Assembly: GCF_002286735.1 (NCBI RefSeq)
Contig: NZ_NRTA01000040.1
Location: 1 to 34,013, forward strand
Length of the DNA: 34,013 nucleotides
Direction: 5' to 3'
Source of the DNA: Leptolyngbya sp. BC1307
Lineage (GTDB): Bacteria > Cyanobacteriota > Cyanobacteriia > Phormidesmidales > Phormidesmidaceae
The first letter of the stretch is position 1, and each line of letters starts with the position of its first letter. Below are positions 7,931 through 17,507 of this stretch, piece by piece. The position numbers and the translations under genes are program-made. Under the pieces are notes generated by a model. It did not search any database, was not told the origin of the DNA, and saw only the letters and a program-made list of their open reading frames with translations.

Positions 7931-9613
7931 CTGAGCTTTGACCTCAAGGCCGAAAACCTCCTCAAACCAAGCTTTTTTATAGTCGATATTCCACAGTTCT
8001 AACTCGCAGTTGTTGTCTGGTCGAACAGGGGTGAGTTGAATTGAGAGAGTTTTGTTGTCTTCGTCGTAGTGGGCGCTGAGGCTGGCGATCGCCCTACTCC
8101 GCCCCCGATCTAGCGCCACTGCTAACCGTAAAATAGCGCTGAGCTGATCGACCATCTTGCGCTCTTGTTTGCTTGGTAGATTGCTGTAATTTTCGTGACG
8201 ACGCTTGGGCTGACTCTTGCGGTGATAGCGAGCAATATTAGCAATAATCTCCACTTCGGTTTCAGTAAAGCCCAACAAACTGCCGTTGCGAATGAGATAG
8301 TAAGAATGTTTGTGATGAGCTGAGTGACTGATGTAATGGCCGCTGTTGTGCAGCATCGCCGCCGCCCACAGGTACTCTCGCTCTGCGGGCTCCCAATTGT
8401 GCAGTACGCCTTGCGTTTGGTCAAACAGGGCAGTCGCGAAATTGGCAACGCGATCGCCGTCTGCTTTATATTTATTGGCCATTTTAATCACAGACCGGTT
8501 GCGCACCGAAGCCTGAAATTCCATCCGGTCTTCAATCAGGCCGTGCGTTAGCATCCAGTCAACTACGACGCCTTCACGCAGCGATCGCTCACAAATCTTC
8601 AGCTGATCAACCGCGAGCAGCTCCATCGCCACCTGCAAAATAATTGCCCCGGCGACAATAATCTCCGCCCGTCGGTCAGACATCCCCGGCAAATTCAGCC
8701 GATCTTCATAGCTGAGCTTACGCAGGCGATTGACCCAGTGACTCAGCTCGTCGTAGGTGAGACAGCAGCCATTGAGTGGGTTAGGCTCTATGCCCAGCCT
8801 ATCGACAGCCGCCAATACAGCCAGGCACTCGATAGTGCCTGAAGTGCCAATCAGACGAAGCGTTTGCGCAGCCGCATCCCCTTGACCAAACTTCTTTTGG
8901 AACTTCTCTCTGAGCTTATCAACCGTTGGCTCTAGAACACCGCGTACGTAAGCCCGCAGGTACTCATACTCTTTTCTACTGAGCGGATCGGTTGAGACAA
9001 ACTTAGCTGTAAGCCGCACTGCCCCCACCTTGTTGCTGCTCAAAAAGTCTGGCGGCCCACCGTTACCCAACATGATCTCCGTAGAGCCGCCGCCAATGTC
9101 GATCAGCGCATGGGGCCGACTCCTCAGCTCCATGCCGGAGATGACGCCTAGGTAAATTCGCCTGGCTTCTTCCGTGCCAGAAATCAGATTAATGGACAGG
9201 CCAACCTCCGCCTTGACCCGGTCTATAAATATCTGGCCATTGCCCGCTTCGCGCACCGCGCTGGTCGCCACAGCCACTACATCGTCTGCGTTAAACCGGT
9301 GGGCTACCTTCAGACAGCGCTTCAGAGAAGAAATGCCTCGGGCCATCGCGGCTTCTGTCAGGTTGCCAGTGTCTTCACAAAAGTCGCCCAGGCGCACCGT
9401 GTCTTTTTCTTTGCCAATCACGTTAAACGACGGCAAGGCCGGGTCAACGGTGGCAATCACCATATGAATAGAGTTTGTGCCAATATCGATCGCTGCCAGC
9501 ACAAATTCTTGGCGATCGCTTTGATTAAATGGACTGCCTAGCGCCTGATGATCGGGAGAATGAGAGGAAGGGTCAGGCTGAAGCGGAAACTCTGCGGAGA
9601 CAGGATTAACCAT
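7904..9613 (-). CDS. ppx: Exopolyphosphatase / guanosine pentaphosphatase (Ppx/GppA)
   Basis: 569 residues from the ATG at 9613. Actin-like ASKHA fold: phosphate-1 motif AAIDIGTNSIHMVI (Asp43) and phosphate-2 motif ALIDIGGGSTEIMLG, followed by the VGAVRLT segment. The C-terminal ~200 residues are the HD-like domain (LHNSGHYISHSAHHKHSYYL). It hydrolyses terminal phosphate from polyphosphate and possibly pppGpp. A TTG 84 nt further upstream (9697) would add 28 residues, but ATG 9613 leaves a normal ~40-residue lead before the domain and is preferred. Neither start has a clear ribosome site. It overlaps tail-to-tail with the antitoxin-like fragment at 7838-7930. Confidence 0.9.
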   Translation of the reverse strand: MVNPVSAEFPLQPDPSSHSPDHQALGSPFNQSDRQEFVLAAIDIGTNSIHMVIATVDPALPSFNVIGKEKDTVRLGDFCEDTGNLTEAAMARGISSLKRCLKVAHRFNADDVVAVATSAVREAGNGQIFIDRVKAEVGLSINLISGTEEARRIYLGVISGMELRSRPHALIDIGGGSTEIMLGNGGPPDFLSSNKVGAVRLTAKFVSTDPLSRKEYEYLRAYVRGVLEPTVDKLREKFQKKFGQGDAAAQTLRLIGTSGTIECLAVLAAVDRLGIEPNPLNGCCLTYDELSHWVNRLRKLSYEDRLNLPGMSDRRAEIIVAGAIILQVAMELLAVDQLKICERSLREGVVVDWMLTHGLIEDRMEFQASVRNRSVIKMANKYKADGDRVANFATALFDQTQGVLHNWEPAEREYLWAAAMLHNSGHYISHSAHHKHSYYLIRNGSLLGFTETEVEIIANIARYHRKSQPKRRHENYSNLPSKQERKMVDQLSAILRLAVALDRGRSRAIASLSAHYDEDNKTLSIQLTPVRPDNNCELELWNIDYKKAWFEEVFGLEVKAQLAAQGIIP

Positions 9614-9771
9614 CAAAATACGAAAATTTCTAACGCGCAATTCACCCTTTTCACTATATGGGGTATGCCCCCTCACTGTGAATGCCTTTAGGGCCAAGTT
9701 TGCGAAGTCTACGTAGAGATTTGCTGATCTTTATCTAACCACTTTTAGCCACCTGCATTTATCCGCCTGCT

Positions 9772-10185
9772 TTACTGAGCGGCGACGAACTGACGGCGAA
9801 TTTCTTCGGTTCGTTTGCGGTTTGCACCCAGGTCAGATTTACCCAGTCGCGCTGCCGAACGAGTATGAATGACTGATTCTCCGGGAGTCGCATAGAATTC
9901 GACATCGTCTACAAAGCCCATCAGCTTGCTAGAAAACTCAGCGTAAAGATAGTCATCGCTGACCTGATTGATCTTAGAGCGCTCCATACCTTCAATGATT
10001 TGCTTAAGGCGCTCAATGGCAGCTTTGGTCGGTCCGCTGTAGCTGAAGGAAGCGATCGCATGTTCTGTGTCGTCGGCAGGCGCTTGAGAGCAGACGCAGT
10101 TCGGCTTGTCAGGGCAGCTTTTGAGCTGACCGCTGGTAATGCCTAAGTCGGTCGGTGGCGTACCGGAAAAAGAAAATAAAGACAC
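9772..10185 (-). CDS. DUF1499 family protein
   Basis: 137 residues. The family hallmarks are the N-terminal CPDKPNCVCSQ motif (three Cys) and the C-terminal FVDDVEFYATPGESVIHTRSAARLGKSDLGANRKR. There is no signal peptide or membrane span, unlike many DUF1499 proteins. The biochemical role is unknown. It lies 61 bp downstream of crtW on the same strand, so the two may be one transcript. Confidence 0.85.
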   Translation of the reverse strand: MSLFSFSGTPPTDLGITSGQLKSCPDKPNCVCSQAPADDTEHAIASFSYSGPTKAAIERLKQIIEGMERSKINQVSDDYLYAEFSSKLMGFVDDVEFYATPGESVIHTRSAARLGKSDLGANRKRTEEIRRQFVAAQ

Positions 10186-10246
10186 GGTAGAAATCCCTTT
10201 AAAGTTTTATGGCTGAATTTATGGCAGCATGCCTATTAACGGTACG

Positions 10247-10987
10247 CTACTGGTTGTGCATAGAAGGCAGCTTGTACCACGGCAAATGAGGATACTGATG
10301 ATGCTCCCAATGATAGTCGAAATGGTAGCAGCTCAAAAATGACAAAAAGGGTGAGGCATGGCTGCTATTAGCCCGGTGGGCGTTAGTGTAGCCATTGGCA
10401 GGTCGCCGGTGAGGGCGATAGGTACCAAAGTAAAAGAGCTGCCATGAGCTAAGCGCCTGCGGTAATAGCCAAAACAAAGCCGCGTTAAGCAATGGCACAT
10501 GAAACCAAAAGATCAGCGGGTAGAACAGAAAAGACATGCCCCAAAAGATGATTGCGCCCTGCCCGTTTTGCAGATAGCCCCACATAAACTGAAAATACCA
10601 GGTGATAAAGTTGCCCGGATAGTAGTCGGGATCAGTGGCTTGCGCTGGGGTGCGATGATGCTGCTGGTGACAGGCCGATAGCCGGTCATAAGAGAGCATG
10701 CTGTACACGCCTAAAATAAACCGCCCGGCCCAGTCATTAACCTTAGGATAGGCAGGCATCAGCGTTCCGTGCATCGCGTCGTGGGCCAAAATAAACAGCC
10801 CCGTGTGTAAAAAAGAGCGCCCGGCAATGATAGCGATGGTTATCACGATGGGTAGTTCTCTAGCCTCTGGCAGCACGAACAGGCTACCGTATGCAGTCAG
10901 CACCCACAGCAAAACAATAGCGATCGCTATAGAAATAGAGACAAAAGATTCTCTGATTAAAGCAGCAGACAAAGAGCGAACGGACAT
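10247..10987 (-). CDS. crtW: Beta-carotene ketolase, CrtW type
   Basis: 246 residues of the membrane fatty-acid-hydroxylase superfamily with all histidine boxes for a di-iron site: HDAMH at 69-73, HQQHH at 107-111, and HFDYHWEHHQYPH near the C-terminus (H222, H226, H229, H230). About four hydrophobic helices separate them. The segment WQLFYFGTYRPHR is typical of CrtW ketolases rather than CrtR hydroxylases. It adds keto groups to the beta-ionone rings (echinenone, canthaxanthin) using O2. Length matches the family (~240-260). The start at 10987 precedes MSVRSLSAALIRES. It is divergent from hugZ with a 309-bp shared upstream region. Confidence 0.9.
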   Translation of the reverse strand: MSVRSLSAALIRESFVSISIAIAIVLLWVLTAYGSLFVLPEARELPIVITIAIIAGRSFLHTGLFILAHDAMHGTLMPAYPKVNDWAGRFILGVYSMLSYDRLSACHQQHHRTPAQATDPDYYPGNFITWYFQFMWGYLQNGQGAIIFWGMSFLFYPLIFWFHVPLLNAALFWLLPQALSSWQLFYFGTYRPHRRPANGYTNAHRANSSHASPFLSFLSCYHFDYHWEHHQYPHLPWYKLPSMHNQ

Positions 10988-11049
10988 AGATCAAGAGAAC
11001 CTGAGTTAAGAACTGCGCAGCAAGCCGGAGCGAGACCCTTGAAGCGGGT

Positions 11050-11086
11050 TTGTATAGAAATATTAAGATGGCTATACTGTACAGTA
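11050..11086 (+). promoter_or_regulatory. Candidate sigma-70 promoter with overlapping palindrome
   Basis: TTGTAT (11050-11055) and TATACT (11073-11078) are spaced by 17 bp, a good sigma-70 match on the plus strand towards hugZ. The perfect 12-bp palindrome TACTGTACAGTA (11075-11086) sits on the -10 box, where a dimeric repressor would block polymerase. The 5' leader to hugZ would be about 210 nt. Inside it, cccggttctatta is repeated at 11133-11145 and 11150-11162. Nothing else is recognised in the 10988-11296 gap. The regulator is unknown; the palindrome does not fit the cyanobacterial LexA consensus as I recall it. Confidence 0.4.
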
Positions 11087-11296
11087 ACAGGCATTTAGCT
11101 GAGACGTGAACTGTCTATCGGGTGATCTGTCTCCCGGTTCTATTAGTCCCCCGGTTCTATTAAATAGAGACAGCGTAGATTACTTTCACCTAGCAGCACT
11201 TAAGACCTGCTGCTCGCGCCCCGTGGGCTGTATCGGTTCGCAGCAGCTTCTCTGTTTGTATACTTCTGTTGATCTTTAATTTATTCAAGAGTATTT

Positions 11297-11794
11297 ATGC
11301 AAGAGTTGCCTCAAGACCAGCTAGCCGAGCTATATCAGTCTTTCCCTAAGCAGTTTAAGAGCGTTATTTTAGGAACGGTCAGCGCCCAAGGGGAGCCTCA
11401 AGCGAGCTATGCGCCCTGCGTAGTCGATGAAGAGCGCAATATCTACATTTTTGTCAGTGGTCTCTCTGCCCACACCCAAAACCTGACGGCGACCGGTAGA
11501 GCGAGCGCTTTATTTATCCAAGACGAAGCGCAAACCCCACAGATGTTTGCTCGCAAGCGATTGAGCTACAGCTGCGAAGCGACCTTGTTAGAGCGGCAGA
11601 GCGATCGCTGGCAGACCATTGCTGAGCAGTTTGAGTCTCGCTTTGGCAACATTATTGAAGTGATGAAAGGTCTGGCTGATTTTCGGATTTTTCAGCTGAG
11701 CCCTCAGTCAGGACGCTTCGTAGTCGGGTTTGGCGCGGCCTACGACATCGACCCTAACGACTTGAGCCAGCTCATCCACAAGGGCAAACCGTAG
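11297..11794 (+). CDS. HugZ-family (PNPOx-like) heme-utilization protein
   Basis: 165 residues with the split-barrel flavin-reductase/PNPOx fold: QFKSVILGTVSAQGEPQASYAPCVVD, then YIFVSGLSAHTQNL, and the RASALFIQDEA strand. The ending FVVGFGAAYDID matches HugZ, where this region lies near the heme-binding C-terminus. HugZ of Helicobacter degrades or binds heme. In cyanobacteria the role is not established. It stands alone on the plus strand, divergent from crtW and convergent with the DUF4327 gene 13 bp away. Confidence 0.8.
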   Translation: MQELPQDQLAELYQSFPKQFKSVILGTVSAQGEPQASYAPCVVDEERNIYIFVSGLSAHTQNLTATGRASALFIQDEAQTPQMFARKRLSYSCEATLLERQSDRWQTIAEQFESRFGNIIEVMKGLADFRIFQLSPQSGRFVVGFGAAYDIDPNDLSQLIHKGKP

Positions 11795-11807
11795 GCTAGC
11801 CAAGGTG

Positions 11808-12071
11808 CTAGGCGCTCACTTCGTCTTCTTCTTCCCAGCAGTCTACCGCGAGCAAATCGCCAATAGAGTCTTGCATGGTGAAGTCAAACGACTCCAGTTC
11901 GGATTTCCAGTGGGGCCACTTGTCGCCGAAGATAAAGGCAATCTTCCAGAGACTGTCAGTGGGCTGGATGGCTTTGGTATCAACCAGCGATCGCACTTTG
12001 CGCTGAAATTTTGCCATAGGATGGGCTGCTACCGATGGGGACAACGGTGCAGGAGCAGTTATTTGTGTCAT
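11808..12071 (-). CDS. DUF4327-like small cyanobacterial protein
   Basis: 87 residues. The core follows the DUF4327 pattern: (K/R)xLVDxxxIxxxxxxWKIA, then a tryptophan, then ELExFDFxxxDxIxDLL and a closing WEEED. The first 25 residues are low-complexity (A/P/S). DUF4327 proteins are short, conserved in cyanobacteria and of unknown function. The ATG at 12071 gives the full length. A second ATG 18 codons in (MAKFQRK...) would give a shorter, more typical form, so the start is uncertain. It is convergent with hugZ. Confidence 0.7.
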   Translation of the reverse strand: MTQITAPAPLSPSVAAHPMAKFQRKVRSLVDTKAIQPTDSLWKIAFIFGDKWPHWKSELESFDFTMQDSIGDLLAVDCWEEEDEVSA

Positions 12072-12799
12072 GAATTCGACTGTGTGAATACTTTCAGAAT
12101 GATGTTTACTTGTGAAGACCTGGCACTAGACCCGGTCAATGATTGAGGAAAACGGAAATACTAGTGCAGATAGGCAACTGTTAGCGACTAAACATTACTG
12201 ACCTGAGGCATGGCTAACCTGAGAATCTAGCTCAAGGGCACAGCACCGATTTTAAAGGCTAAATGCTTAGATACACCTGGCTACGCGCTTCTTTTTTTGG
12301 CTACAGCCAACCGGTTGATGAAGCTTCCAAACCGGCGCTATCAATATATAGCGAATAAAGCGTATCACAGCTCTATGCCGTTAATCTTTCGTAAGAATAA
12401 TCTTTTTGTTGAAAAGAGAGGTCTATCTTCAGAAAGATTCGACCAGAGCCGATATCAATAGATGAGGCGTTTATCAAGAGATGCCGTTTTTACAGACTTC
12501 TAACGATCCCTTACTGGTTAGTCTAGCAGAAGGATCAGCTGCTGCGGCATTTTTGCAGTTATCTGTCGTTAATCAGGCGAGGGCTCCGCCAAAATACTGG
12601 TATCTTTGCCTGAGGCGATCGCGGCTGTCCGGCTCTGGCTTGCCTCTACACCGATTGCCTTACGGGCGGCATCTATAACCGGGAGCTTCGCGCTACACTA
12701 ATTACCTCACAGCCCGTCCGTCTGGCCTGTGGCTTGCCCGTTTAGATGCCTTTCGAGTGCCCTTTGATCAGGGGCTCAGTTCTATTTAGCAGTTTTCTT
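12072..12799. other. Non-coding stretch upstream of thrS
   Basis: About 730 bp with no convincing gene. A 65-codon plus-strand frame at 12481-12678 has no recognisable motif and unlikely composition; other frames are broken by stops. It probably holds the promoters of the DUF4327 and thrS genes. An AT-rich tract lies at 12340-12420. No tRNA, riboswitch or T-box element was recognised. Confidence 0.5.
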
Positions 12800-14626
12800 A
12801 TGGTTGCTTCCCCAGATTTCGCTCAGGCCAATGCTCCCGATGAAGCCCCTGAGATCAAATTACTTCGCACCGACGAATCTGAAAAATTAGAGCGTATTCG
12901 CCACACCTTCTCTCACGTCATGGCGATGGCAGTGCAGCGCCTGTTCCCAAAGACGCAGGTGACGATTGGCCCATCGATTGAGTACGGTTTTTACTACGAT
13001 TTTGACAATCCGGAGCCCTTCACCGAAAAAGATCTGAAGGCGATCAAAAAGGAGATGATCAAGATCATCAAAAAAGGACTGCCGGTGATCCGCGAGGAGG
13101 TCAGCCGGGAAGAAGCCAAGCAGCGAATTGAGGAACTGGGCGAACCTTACAAGCTAGAAATTTTAGAAGGGCTGCAAGAGCCAATTACGCTCTATCACCT
13201 GGGCGACCAGTGGTGGGATCTGTGCGCCGGGCCGCACATTGAGACGACCAAAGACCTTAACCCTAAAGCGTTTGATCTGGAAAGTGTAGCAGGTGCATAC
13301 TGGCGCGGTGATGAAAATCGGGCGCAGCTGCAGCGCATCTATGGCACCGCTTGGGAAACGCCTGAGGAACTAAAAGAGTACAAGCGTCGTAAAGAAGAAG
13401 CCAAACGGCGCGACCACCGCAAGCTGGGCAAAGAGCTAGGGCTGTTTGTCTTTTCAGACGATGTCGGCCCGGGGCTACCGATGTGGACGCCTAAGGGTAC
13501 GCTGCTGCGCTCTACTTTAGAAGATTTTCTTAAAAGTGAGCAGGTAAAGCGGGGCTACTTGCCAGTCGTGACGCCGCACATTGGTCGGGTAGAGCTATTT
13601 AAGCTGTCGGGGCACTGGCAAAAGTACAAAGAAGACCTCTTCCCGATGATGGGCAAGACTGAGGAGGAGGGCTTTGTGCTCAAGGCGATGAACTGCCCCT
13701 TCCATGTCCAAATTTATAAGAGTCAGCTGCGGTCTTATAAGGAGTTGCCGCTGCGCTATGCCGAATTTGGCACGGTCTACCGCTACGAGCAGTCAGGTGA
13801 ACTCAGCGGGCTGACGCGGGTGCGCGGATTTACGCAAGACGACGCTCACCTCTTTATCACGCCCGACCAGCTGAATGAAGAATTTCTCAAGGTGGTAGAC
13901 CTCATTCAGACGACGCTGCGAGCTTTGCAACTGGATAAATCTTTCCGGGCGCGACTGAGCTTTCGCGATCCTGATTCTGACAAGTACATCGGCTCAGACG
14001 AAGCCTGGGAAAAATCTCAAAGCGCCATTCGTCAGGCCGTAGAGACGATGGGGATGGATCACTTTGAAGGGATTGGCGAGGCAGCTTTTTATGGCCCCAA
14101 GCTAGATTTCATTGTGCGCGATGCGCTAGATCGCGAATGGCAGCTAGGGACGGTACAGGTGGACTACACCCTGCCAGAGCGGTTTGACTTGGAGTACGTT
14201 GCCGAAGATGGGAGCCGTCAGCGGCCTGTAATGATTCACCGGGCTCCTTTTGGCTCTTTAGAAAGGTTGATCGGCATTTTGATCGAGCAGTATGCGGGTG
14301 ATTTTCCGCTGTGGCTTGCGCCTGAGCAGGTGCGGCTGCTGCCTGTGACCGCCGACCAGTGGGACTATGCGAATGAGGCGGCGGCTCAGATGCAGTTGCT
14401 GGGCGTCAGAGTGACGGTAGATACGAGCGGCGAACGCTTAGGCAAGATGATCCGCAACGCCGAAAAATCTAAGATCCCGGTGATGGCAGTGATTGGGGCG
14501 AAAGAGGTGGAGGGCAATACGCTGAGCATTCGCACCCGGCAGCAGTCTGGAGATTTGGGGGCGATCGCCCTACCGGAAGTTCTAGATCGGCTGAAGACGG
14601 CTTTGAGCGATCGCAGCGATTTCTAG
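12800..14626 (+). CDS. thrS: Threonyl-tRNA synthetase, short form without TGS domain
   Basis: 608 residues from the ATG at 12800. Class II synthetase charging tRNA-Thr. The editing domain carries HTFSH (H35, H39) and CAGPH (C142, H146). The catalytic core has the zinc ligands C299 (MNCPFH), H350 (TQDDAHLF) and H480 (VMIHRAPFG), motif 2 around FGTVYRYE and motif 3 at RAPFGSLERLIG. The C-terminal ~100 residues are the anticodon-binding domain (VRLLPVT...). The N-terminal TGS domain (~60 residues) of the E. coli enzyme is absent. An upstream ATG at 12746 would add 18 residues with no family match and is not favoured. Neither start has an evident ribosome site. thrB, the next gene, makes phosphohomoserine for threonine, so the pair is functionally linked. 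Confidence 0.95.
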   Translation: MVASPDFAQANAPDEAPEIKLLRTDESEKLERIRHTFSHVMAMAVQRLFPKTQVTIGPSIEYGFYYDFDNPEPFTEKDLKAIKKEMIKIIKKGLPVIREEVSREEAKQRIEELGEPYKLEILEGLQEPITLYHLGDQWWDLCAGPHIETTKDLNPKAFDLESVAGAYWRGDENRAQLQRIYGTAWETPEELKEYKRRKEEAKRRDHRKLGKELGLFVFSDDVGPGLPMWTPKGTLLRSTLEDFLKSEQVKRGYLPVVTPHIGRVELFKLSGHWQKYKEDLFPMMGKTEEEGFVLKAMNCPFHVQIYKSQLRSYKELPLRYAEFGTVYRYEQSGELSGLTRVRGFTQDDAHLFITPDQLNEEFLKVVDLIQTTLRALQLDKSFRARLSFRDPDSDKYIGSDEAWEKSQSAIRQAVETMGMDHFEGIGEAAFYGPKLDFIVRDALDREWQLGTVQVDYTLPERFDLEYVAEDGSRQRPVMIHRAPFGSLERLIGILIEQYAGDFPLWLAPEQVRLLPVTADQWDYANEAAAQMQLLGVRVTVDTSGERLGKMIRNAEKSKIPVMAVIGAKEVEGNTLSIRTRQQSGDLGAIALPEVLDRLKTALSDRSDF

Positions 14627-14747
14627 TCATCACGGCTTAGCAAGGATGCTTTGCGTTCGTGAGCTGACAACTGGCGGTGCAGTTTCTCAAATATCGCTCC
14701 ATCATGCGGTACCTTAGGCATTACTTGATCTAAAGGTTCTCGCTTAC

Positions 14748-15686
14748 GTGCCTTCTTCCGTCACTGTCACTGTGCCTGCGACCACCGCTAATATCGGCCC
14801 CGGGTTTGACTGTCTAGGGGCCGCACTCAGCCTGTATAACCGCTTTCATTTCACCCCTTTTACGCCGCTCTCAGACAGCGCGCCGTTTCAAATTACGGTG
14901 GAAGGCACTGAGGCGAAGCGAGTGAATGCTGGGCCAAGTAACCTCGTGTACCGGGCATATTTAAAGTGCTACGAGCGCATCGGTCAAAGTCCGCCGCCTA
15001 TCCATATAAAAATTGTGCTAGGCGTGCCGCTTTCACGCGGGTTAGGTAGCTCATCTACGGCAATTGTCGGGGGCATTATGGGCGCGAATGCGCTGGCTGG
15101 GTCACCGCTAGACTCGACGGCGCTGGCAGCGCTAGCCAATGAATTGGAAGGGCATCCGGATAATGTGGTTCCGGCACTGCTAGGGGGCGCTCAGCTAGCG
15201 GTGGTGACCCAAGGCCGTTTGCAGCTCTGCGATCTGGCCTGGCATGAATCAGTCGTCCCGATCGTGATTATCCCTGAGTTTGAGCTATCGACAGCGGATG
15301 CGCGGCGGGTGCTACCGACCAGGTACAGCCGGGCAGATGCCATCTTCAATACGGCTCATTTGGGGCTGCTGCTGCGGGGGCTAGCGACGGGCAATGGCGA
15401 TTGGATCGCGGGGGGGATGAGCGATCGCATTCATCAGCCCTACCGCAAAAAGCTGATTCCCGGCTACGACAATGTCCACCGCGCGGCACTACAAGCAGGG
15501 GCTTGGGGTTTAGTGATCAGCGGCGCTGGGCCAACGTTACTAGCACTGAGCGCGCCCGATGCTGCCGATACCGTCCGTGCTGCCATGGCAGCGGCTTGGG
15601 CATCTCAGAGCTTTGCTGCGCATGCTCACTGCTTGAGGCTGGATACGCGGGGGGCGATCGCCGAACCCATCGGCTCACCCGTTTGA
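14748..15686 (+). CDS. thrB: Homoserine kinase
   Basis: 312 residues from a GTG start. GHMP kinase: N-terminal VTVPATTANIGPGFDCLG, and the ATP-binding GHMP loop GVPLSRGLGSSSTAIVGG around residues 92-109. Then come NELEGHPDNVVPALLGG and the C-terminal GAWGLVISGAGPTLLAL motif 3. It phosphorylates homoserine with ATP, the step before threonine synthase. Length is typical (~300-315). It is 121 bp downstream of thrS in the same direction; no terminator was recognised between them. Confidence 0.95.
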   Translation: MPSSVTVTVPATTANIGPGFDCLGAALSLYNRFHFTPFTPLSDSAPFQITVEGTEAKRVNAGPSNLVYRAYLKCYERIGQSPPPIHIKIVLGVPLSRGLGSSSTAIVGGIMGANALAGSPLDSTALAALANELEGHPDNVVPALLGGAQLAVVTQGRLQLCDLAWHESVVPIVIIPEFELSTADARRVLPTRYSRADAIFNTAHLGLLLRGLATGNGDWIAGGMSDRIHQPYRKKLIPGYDNVHRAALQAGAWGLVISGAGPTLLALSAPDAADTVRAAMAAAWASQSFAAHAHCLRLDTRGAIAEPIGSPV

Positions 15687-15765
15687 CCTGGCAATACTTC
15701 CGTTTAGCAAATTAACTCTTTAACCAAATTGATATGAATCATTTGAGAATCGAACCACCTGCCTC

Positions 15766-15794
15766 TGTCAATGGTTCATTAAGTTTTGTATACT
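15766..15794 (+). promoter_or_regulatory. Possible promoter of ndhD
   Basis: A -10 hexamer TATACT lies at 15789-15794 and a poor -35 TGTCAA at 15766-15771 with 17-bp spacing, giving a ~105-nt leader to ndhD. Only the -10 is convincing. This is the only promoter-like sequence I see in the 215-bp gap after thrB. Confidence 0.3.
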
Positions 15795-15901
15795 GCCCAA
15801 TGGACGCATTTAAAACAGGGGCTGCTCTCTACTTCTTTTGGAATGATTGCCTCTTTCAGAATGACTGCGTCCCTGTCGCTATCGGAATTGCGTGAATTGT
15901 A

Positions 15902-17491
15902 ATGATCGGTGAACAATTTCCATGGCTGACGTTCCTAGTGATCTTCCCGCTTTTGGCAGCAATACCTATTCCCTTGCTGCCAGATCAAGATGGTAAAACC
16001 ATCCGCCGGTACGCACTGGGAGCGAGCCTGGCCGAATTTGGCCTAATTATCTATACCTTTGCCACCCAGTACGAAATGGGGTCGCCTGGGCTACAGCTCG
16101 TTGATGAGTTTTCCTGGATTCCTCAGTTTGGCCTGAGCTGGTCACTGGGCGTTGATGGCCTTTCTTTTCCGCTGGTGATGCTCAGCGGGCTAGTGACTAC
16201 GCTAGCCGTCATCGCCTCCTGGAATATCAAGCTAAAGCCGCGTCTGTATTACTGTATGCTGCTGCTGATTTTTAGCGCCCAGCTCGGCGTGTTTTTGGCT
16301 CAGGACATGATGCTATTTTTCATCATGTGGGAGATAGAGCTGGTGCCGGTGTATCTGCTGATCTCTATTTGGGGCGGAGAAAGGCGGCTTTATGCAGCGA
16401 CTAAGTTCATTATCTATACGGCTACATGTTCTGTATTTATTTTGGTGGTGGCGCTGGCGCTGGCTTTCTATGGCACGGGCGTCAGCTTTAACTTCAGTGA
16501 GCTAGCTACTAAGGAGTATTCGCTGCCCTTTCAGCTTATTTGCTACTTAGGGCTGCTGATTGCCTTCGGCGCTAAGCTGCCCATTTTCCCGCTTCATACC
16601 TGGTTGCCCGATGCCCATAGCGAAGCCCCGGCACCTGTTTCGATGATATTGGCCGGTGTGCTGCTAAAAATGGCAGGTTACGGTCTCATCCGCATGAATA
16701 TCGAGATTTTACCGGATGCACACCTGTACTTTGCCCCTGTTTTAGCCGTTCTAGGCGTCATCAATATCGTGTATGCGTCGCTGACGGCCTTTGCTCAGGA
16801 CAATCTTAAACGGCGGCTGGCTTATTCTTCAGTCGGTCACATGGGGTTTGTCCTGCTGGGCTTAGCGGCATTTAATTCGCTCGGTATGAGCGGAGCCATG
16901 CTGCAGATGATCTCTCACGGGCTAGTGGCGGCAGTGCTATTTTTCTTGTCTGGCGTGGCTTACGAGCGTACGCACACGCTCTCTATGGGAAAAATGGGCG
17001 GTATGGCCAAAGCAATGCCGGTAACGTTCGCACTGTTTACTGCTGGCGCGATGGCGTCCCTGGCATTGCCTGGGATGAGCGGCTTCATTGCTGAAATCAC
17101 GGTGTTTTTGGGCATGGCCACCAGCAATGCCTATAATACTTTCTTTAAAGCCGGCATCATCCTGCTAGCGGCGGTGGGCGTCGTACTGACGCCGATCTAT
17201 TTGCTGTCGATGCTGCGTCAGGTTTTCTATGGCGAGATCGGCGAAGTCAAGCCGCCTCAAGATGAATCTTGGAGTATTTTGCCGCGTGAAGCGTTTGTGG
17301 CCCTTTGTTTCCTGGTGCCCATTATTGGCATTGGCCTGTACCCCAAAGTAGCTATTCAAACTTACAGCGCGAAGACGGTACAGGTGGCAGCTCAGATTGA
17401 AACAACACTGCCTAATGTTCCTGATGCTGCGCCGCTCTCTAAGGTAATGACGATGCCGGGGGCTGAGCAGATTATCGCACCCTCGCTATAG
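15902..17491 (+). CDS. ndhD: NAD(P)H-quinone oxidoreductase subunit 4 (NdhD, NDH-1)
   Basis: 529 residues, about 14 transmembrane helices, a proton-pumping antiporter-like subunit of the thylakoid NDH-1 complex. Conserved features: [16 protein letters not shown], the conserved Glu in helix 5 ([15 protein letters not shown]), [20 protein letters not shown] with [17 protein letters not shown] (helix 7 Lys), and [14 protein letters not shown] with [15 protein letters not shown]. The full-length match to NdhD1/D2-type subunits (respiration, cyclic electron flow) rather than the CO2-uptake NdhD3/D4 is likely but not proven from sequence alone. The ATG directly follows a GTA and gives the standard N-terminus. 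Confidence 0.95.
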   Translation: MIGEQFPWLTFLVIFPLLAAIPIPLLPDQDGKTIRRYALGASLAEFGLIIYTFATQYEMGSPGLQLVDEFSWIPQFGLSWSLGVDGLSFPLVMLSGLVTTLAVIASWNIKLKPRLYYCMLLLIFSAQLGVFLAQDMMLFFIMWEIELVPVYLLISIWGGERRLYAATKFIIYTATCSVFILVVALALAFYGTGVSFNFSELATKEYSLPFQLICYLGLLIAFGAKLPIFPLHTWLPDAHSEAPAPVSMILAGVLLKMAGYGLIRMNIEILPDAHLYFAPVLAVLGVINIVYASLTAFAQDNLKRRLAYSSVGHMGFVLLGLAAFNSLGMSGAMLQMISHGLVAAVLFFLSGVAYERTHTLSMGKMGGMAKAMPVTFALFTAGAMASLALPGMSGFIAEITVFLGMATSNAYNTFFKAGIILLAAVGVVLTPIYLLSMLRQVFYGEIGEVKPPQDESWSILPREAFVALCFLVPIIGIGLYPKVAIQTYSAKTVQVAAQIETTLPNVPDAAPLSKVMTMPGAEQIIAPSL

Positions 17492-17507
17492 TTCGGAGCG
17501 GTCAGTC

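Noticed and set aside
12481-12678. 65-codon plus-strand frame upstream of thrS
   Set aside because: No family resemblance, Arg/Leu/Pro-rich composition typical of chance frames, and no ribosome site.
15740-15765. gaatcgaacc, the reverse complement of a tRNA T-loop (GGTTCGATTC)
   Set aside because: The flanking bases do not form a T-stem or acceptor stem on the minus strand, and no anticodon arm is present.
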